This document shows positions 61,763-64,000 of a stretch of DNA of 64,000 nucleotides, in pieces. The position numbers and the translations under genes are program-made. The DNA is taken from contig CAZVQW010000010.1 of NCBI GenBank assembly GCA_964629475.1, forward strand, positions 45,319 through 109,318, in the 5' to 3' direction. The DNA comes from SMWD01 sp964629475 (GTDB taxonomy: Bacteria; Pseudomonadota; Gammaproteobacteria; Steroidobacterales; GCA-2729495). The notes below the pieces were generated by a model. The model made no database searches. It was given only the letters and a program-made list of their open reading frames with translations, and was not told the origin of the DNA. The number at the start of each line of letters is the position of its first letter. Position 1 is the stretch's first letter.

Positions 61763-63760
61763 TCAGGCGGCAATCGTTCGTACCGCATTAAAGCTTCCCC
61801 AAACGGCATGCATGATGCTGCCGACTTCGACACAATCACCGGCGCTGAAAACTTTATTCTCAGCATCCTCATAGAATTCCCCGAGCTCCTTTTGCAAACC
61901 ACTACGCGGCAACAGCCGACCGGCGAACACGAGGCTATCGGCCGGAATAACAATCTGCTGTTCATCGCATTCGGCAACGACGCCGTGGTCTTCCGTCCGA
62001 ACCGGCACCGTGTGCGCCATGACCTGAATACCGGCATCCGCAATCATCTGGTTCAGCATCTTGCGGTTGGAACGATCGACGATATCACCGCCGAGCTCGT
62101 CCGCACCACGCCGAGTGGTCAACGTGACCCGCACACCTTGCCGGGCCAGGTAAACGGCTGTTTCGCAGCCGACGAGGCCACCACCCATGACGACGACCCT
62201 GTCGCCCCGAGTCGTAGCCATGCCGGTCAGCAGATCAATCGCCGTCAGAACCTTGACCGTACCGGTACTGTCGAACGGCAGCGCTTCCATTTCGGCGCCG
62301 GTGGCCAGAATGATGTAGTCCGCATCGAAATCGACAATATCCTGCTTTGTCGCACGCCTGTTCAACACCACATTGATCGGCAACTGTTTCTCCAGTTGCC
62401 GGAGATAAGCCGCATAATGGGCGATATCCAGTTTAAAATCCGGTTCTGCCGCCGGCCAAAGATTTCCGCCGATCCTGCTACTCGCCTCCCACAGCGTGAC
62501 ATCGAAGCCGCGCTCTACTCCGGCACGTGCCGCTTCCAGGCCCGCAGGCCCACCGCCTACAATAAGCAAAGAGTTCTTGCCGGCAATCGGTACCATCGGC
62601 CACTCGAGTTCGTGCCCGGTCGTCGGACGAAGCGCACAACTGGTGGGCTTACCTTCCGCCATTTGCTGCAGACAGCCCTCGTGACAACTGATGCATGGAA
62701 TGATGTCGGCCGCCTTTCTACTCTGAACCTTGTTAACCCATTCGGGATCGGCCAACAGACCCCGCCCGATGGCGACAAAGTCGGCGCTACCCTGAGTCAG
62801 CGCACGCTCGGCAACTTCGGGATCCTGTAGCCGACCCACAGTAATCACGGGAATTGACACCCTTTGCCTGACCTGCTCGGCCAGACTGACCATGCAACCG
62901 GGCTCCTGATACTGGGGCGGATGCGGCCACCAGTGTGATTCGTAACAACCGGCATCGACATGCAGGGCGTCGACACCCATTGCTTCCAGTTCCTGAGCTA
63001 TCCACAGACCTTCTTCAGGCTCACGACCACCCGGAACGTAATGTGCCAATCCATAACGATAGATAATCGGAAAATCCTCGCCTGCCTCGCGCCGGATCGC
63101 GGCGATAGCTTCACGGGCAAACGTCAGTCGCTTCTCGCGGGAACCGCCATAGCGATCGTCGCGACGATTCCAGAGTTCCGTCATGAACTGATCGAGCAAA
63201 TACCCCTCGTGTCCATGCAATTCGACACAATCGGCGCCGCCTTCCCGGGCACGCTTTGCGGCAAAACCAAAAGCCCGGGCATGCGCCTCGGCTTCCTCCG
63301 TCGTCAGCGGGCGTGAATCAAATTTCCGTCGATCAGGCAGGTAATGATTGTTATTAATCGATGCCGATACCGGTTGATGCCGTGCAGGCAGCGGGTCCTC
63401 GGTCCACCATTCGGGCGCAATAAAAGGCGGTACGACCCGGCCGAAGCCGGCGGTGAGCTGTATGCACAGCCTGCAATCGTATTGATGCAGGGAATCAGCG
63501 AGCCGGCGCACGGATTCAAGGTGCCGATCCGAAGCAAGATCGATACAGGTACTGGCGGAAGGCTCCAGCGCCCGGGAAACAAAGACCATTTCGGGCATGA
63601 TCATACCCACACCGCCGGCAGCCCGATCAGTATAGAAGACCTGAGTTGGCTCACCCCAATCACCATCGTCGTCGGTTGTGCCACGAATGCCCATCGCGGC
63701 CATAACGACACGGTTCTTGGTTTCCATGCTGCCTATGCAACCGGATTCCATCAGCCTCAT
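61763..63760 (-). CDS. NADH:flavin oxidoreductase / dienoyl-CoA-reductase-like
   Basis: A 665-aa protein with the OYE-plus-pyridine-dinucleotide layout of 2,4-dienoyl-CoA reductase (FadH), trimethylamine dehydrogenase and N-methylproline demethylase. The TIM barrel (1-370) includes GADCVELHGHEGYLLDQFM and ADFVAIGRGLLADPEW. The 4Fe-4S site is CISCHEGCLQQ with a later Cys in PTSCALRP. The FAD motif SLLIVGGGPAGLEAA (about 398-412) and NAD motif RVVVMGGGLVGCETAVYLA follow. The GGAG box nine bases before ATG 63760 supports the start. The substrate is unknown. Confidence 0.9.
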   Translation of the reverse strand: MRLMESGCIGSMETKNRVVMAAMGIRGTTDDDGDWGEPTQVFYTDRAAGGVGMIMPEMVFVSRALEPSASTCIDLASDRHLESVRRLADSLHQYDCRLCIQLTAGFGRVVPPFIAPEWWTEDPLPARHQPVSASINNNHYLPDRRKFDSRPLTTEEAEAHARAFGFAAKRAREGGADCVELHGHEGYLLDQFMTELWNRRDDRYGGSREKRLTFAREAIAAIRREAGEDFPIIYRYGLAHYVPGGREPEEGLWIAQELEAMGVDALHVDAGCYESHWWPHPPQYQEPGCMVSLAEQVRQRVSIPVITVGRLQDPEVAERALTQGSADFVAIGRGLLADPEWVNKVQSRKAADIIPCISCHEGCLQQMAEGKPTSCALRPTTGHELEWPMVPIAGKNSLLIVGGGPAGLEAARAGVERGFDVTLWEASSRIGGNLWPAAEPDFKLDIAHYAAYLRQLEKQLPINVVLNRRATKQDIVDFDADYIILATGAEMEALPFDSTGTVKVLTAIDLLTGMATTRGDRVVVMGGGLVGCETAVYLARQGVRVTLTTRRGADELGGDIVDRSNRKMLNQMIADAGIQVMAHTVPVRTEDHGVVAECDEQQIVIPADSLVFAGRLLPRSGLQKELGEFYEDAENKVFSAGDCVEVGSIMHAVWGSFNAVRTIAA

Positions 63761-63871
63761 TCTGAGTATCTCCTTTGTATCGACAAGCTAGCCCGTATAA
63801 TACCCGCCATGCACCTTCGGCAAGGCATCCGTTTGTAACATTGTGTATCCGAAAGATTACCGACGCAGCCC

Positions 63872-63985
63872 ATGACTTTACCTGCAAAGCAGCAATATCC
63901 CGGTTTTTTTATGTCCGCCGTAACACTCAGTGCTGCATTATTATTTTGTACGTCGTCAAACCATTATGGACTTTTAGCCGCCTGA
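63872..63985 (+). CDS. Possible very small lipoprotein-like ORF
   Basis: A 37-residue open frame at the window edge with a short hydrophobic stretch (MSAVTLSAALLFCTSSN), which faintly resembles a lipoprotein signal. I see no ribosome-binding site, and the length is near what chance gives. It is listed because nothing else fills the 240-base gap between the flavoenzyme and the window end. Confidence 0.15.
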   Translation: MTLPAKQQYPGFFMSAVTLSAALLFCTSSNHYGLLAA

Positions 63986-64000
63986 TTTAAGAGACACATT

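Noticed and set aside
1..64000. tRNA, rRNA, riboswitch or prophage genes
   Set aside because: None was recognised by eye on either strand; a covariance-model scan would be needed to exclude small RNAs.

Overview
This 64-kb window looks like a chromosomal segment of a sulfur-oxidising gammaproteobacterium that I cannot name to genus. Three things suggest this. First, there is a full set of genes for the sulfur-oxidising heterodisulfide-reductase-like (sHdr) pathway with its dedicated lipoate machinery. Second, the protein families are of gammaproteobacterial type (PadR-RND efflux, Pst-PhoU-Ppk, PPK2). Third, gammaproteobacterial-style REP palindromes sit in the gaps between genes. I saw no rRNA, tRNA, CRISPR array, insertion sequence or phage gene.

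Region by region. Positions 1-13.4 kb hold a surface-glycan neighbourhood: a GMC oxidoreductase, a STELLO/DUF288-like protein, a DPM-type GT2, two multi-span GT39/ArnT-like transferases, two methyltransferases, then an operon GT4 - GT2 - Wzx-like flippase - GT2. From 13.4 to 20.4 kb come an exported M14 metallopeptidase and a tightly overlapping padR - adaptor - RND pump operon. From 20.5 to 24.5 kb there is an unusual minus-strand group: methyltransferase, SPASM-like radical SAM enzyme, a Tat-signal protein with a valine-rich alternating segment and one CxxCH, and a bPH-domain membrane protein. This is the best candidate for an undescribed system. From 25 to 32.3 kb lie metabolic accessory genes: a DUF1330 protein, an FAD monooxygenase with an MFS transporter, a VOC protein, a YeiH-type exporter, a beheaded cytochrome c remnant and a large multiheme cytochrome.

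Positions 32.5-46 kb hold the sHdr locus. Read on the minus strand it is HDAC-like - lipS1 - lipS2 - slpl(AB) - [REP] - amidotransferase-like - dsrE - hdrC1 - hdrB1 - hdrA - hyp - hdrC2 - hdrB2 - hyp - lbpA, with dsrE2-tusA divergent on the plus strand. In the known pathway, TusA/DsrE proteins carry sulfane sulfur to the sHdr complex, and the lipoate of LbpA is the essential cofactor, made by LipS1/LipS2 and the ligase. Two additions are notable: an amidotransferase-like protein lacking its nucleophilic cysteine, and an HDAC-fold deacylase upstream of the lipoylation genes.

Positions 46-48.6 kb encode an exported DUF917 protein and an exported TolB-like propeller, ending in a strong bidirectional terminator. 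Positions 48.6-61.6 kb form a phosphate/polyphosphate block: pstS, a PhoU-pseudophosphatase fusion, pstC, pstA, two complementary pstB genes, ppk1, a DUF47 protein with a PiT transporter, a 2-phosphoglycerate-kinase-like protein and a tandem PPK2. The two PstB proteins have lost different catalytic elements in a pattern expected of a heterodimer with one working ATP site. The window ends with an old-yellow-enzyme/dienoyl-CoA-reductase-like flavoenzyme.

All family assignments are by reading motifs; no database search was run.
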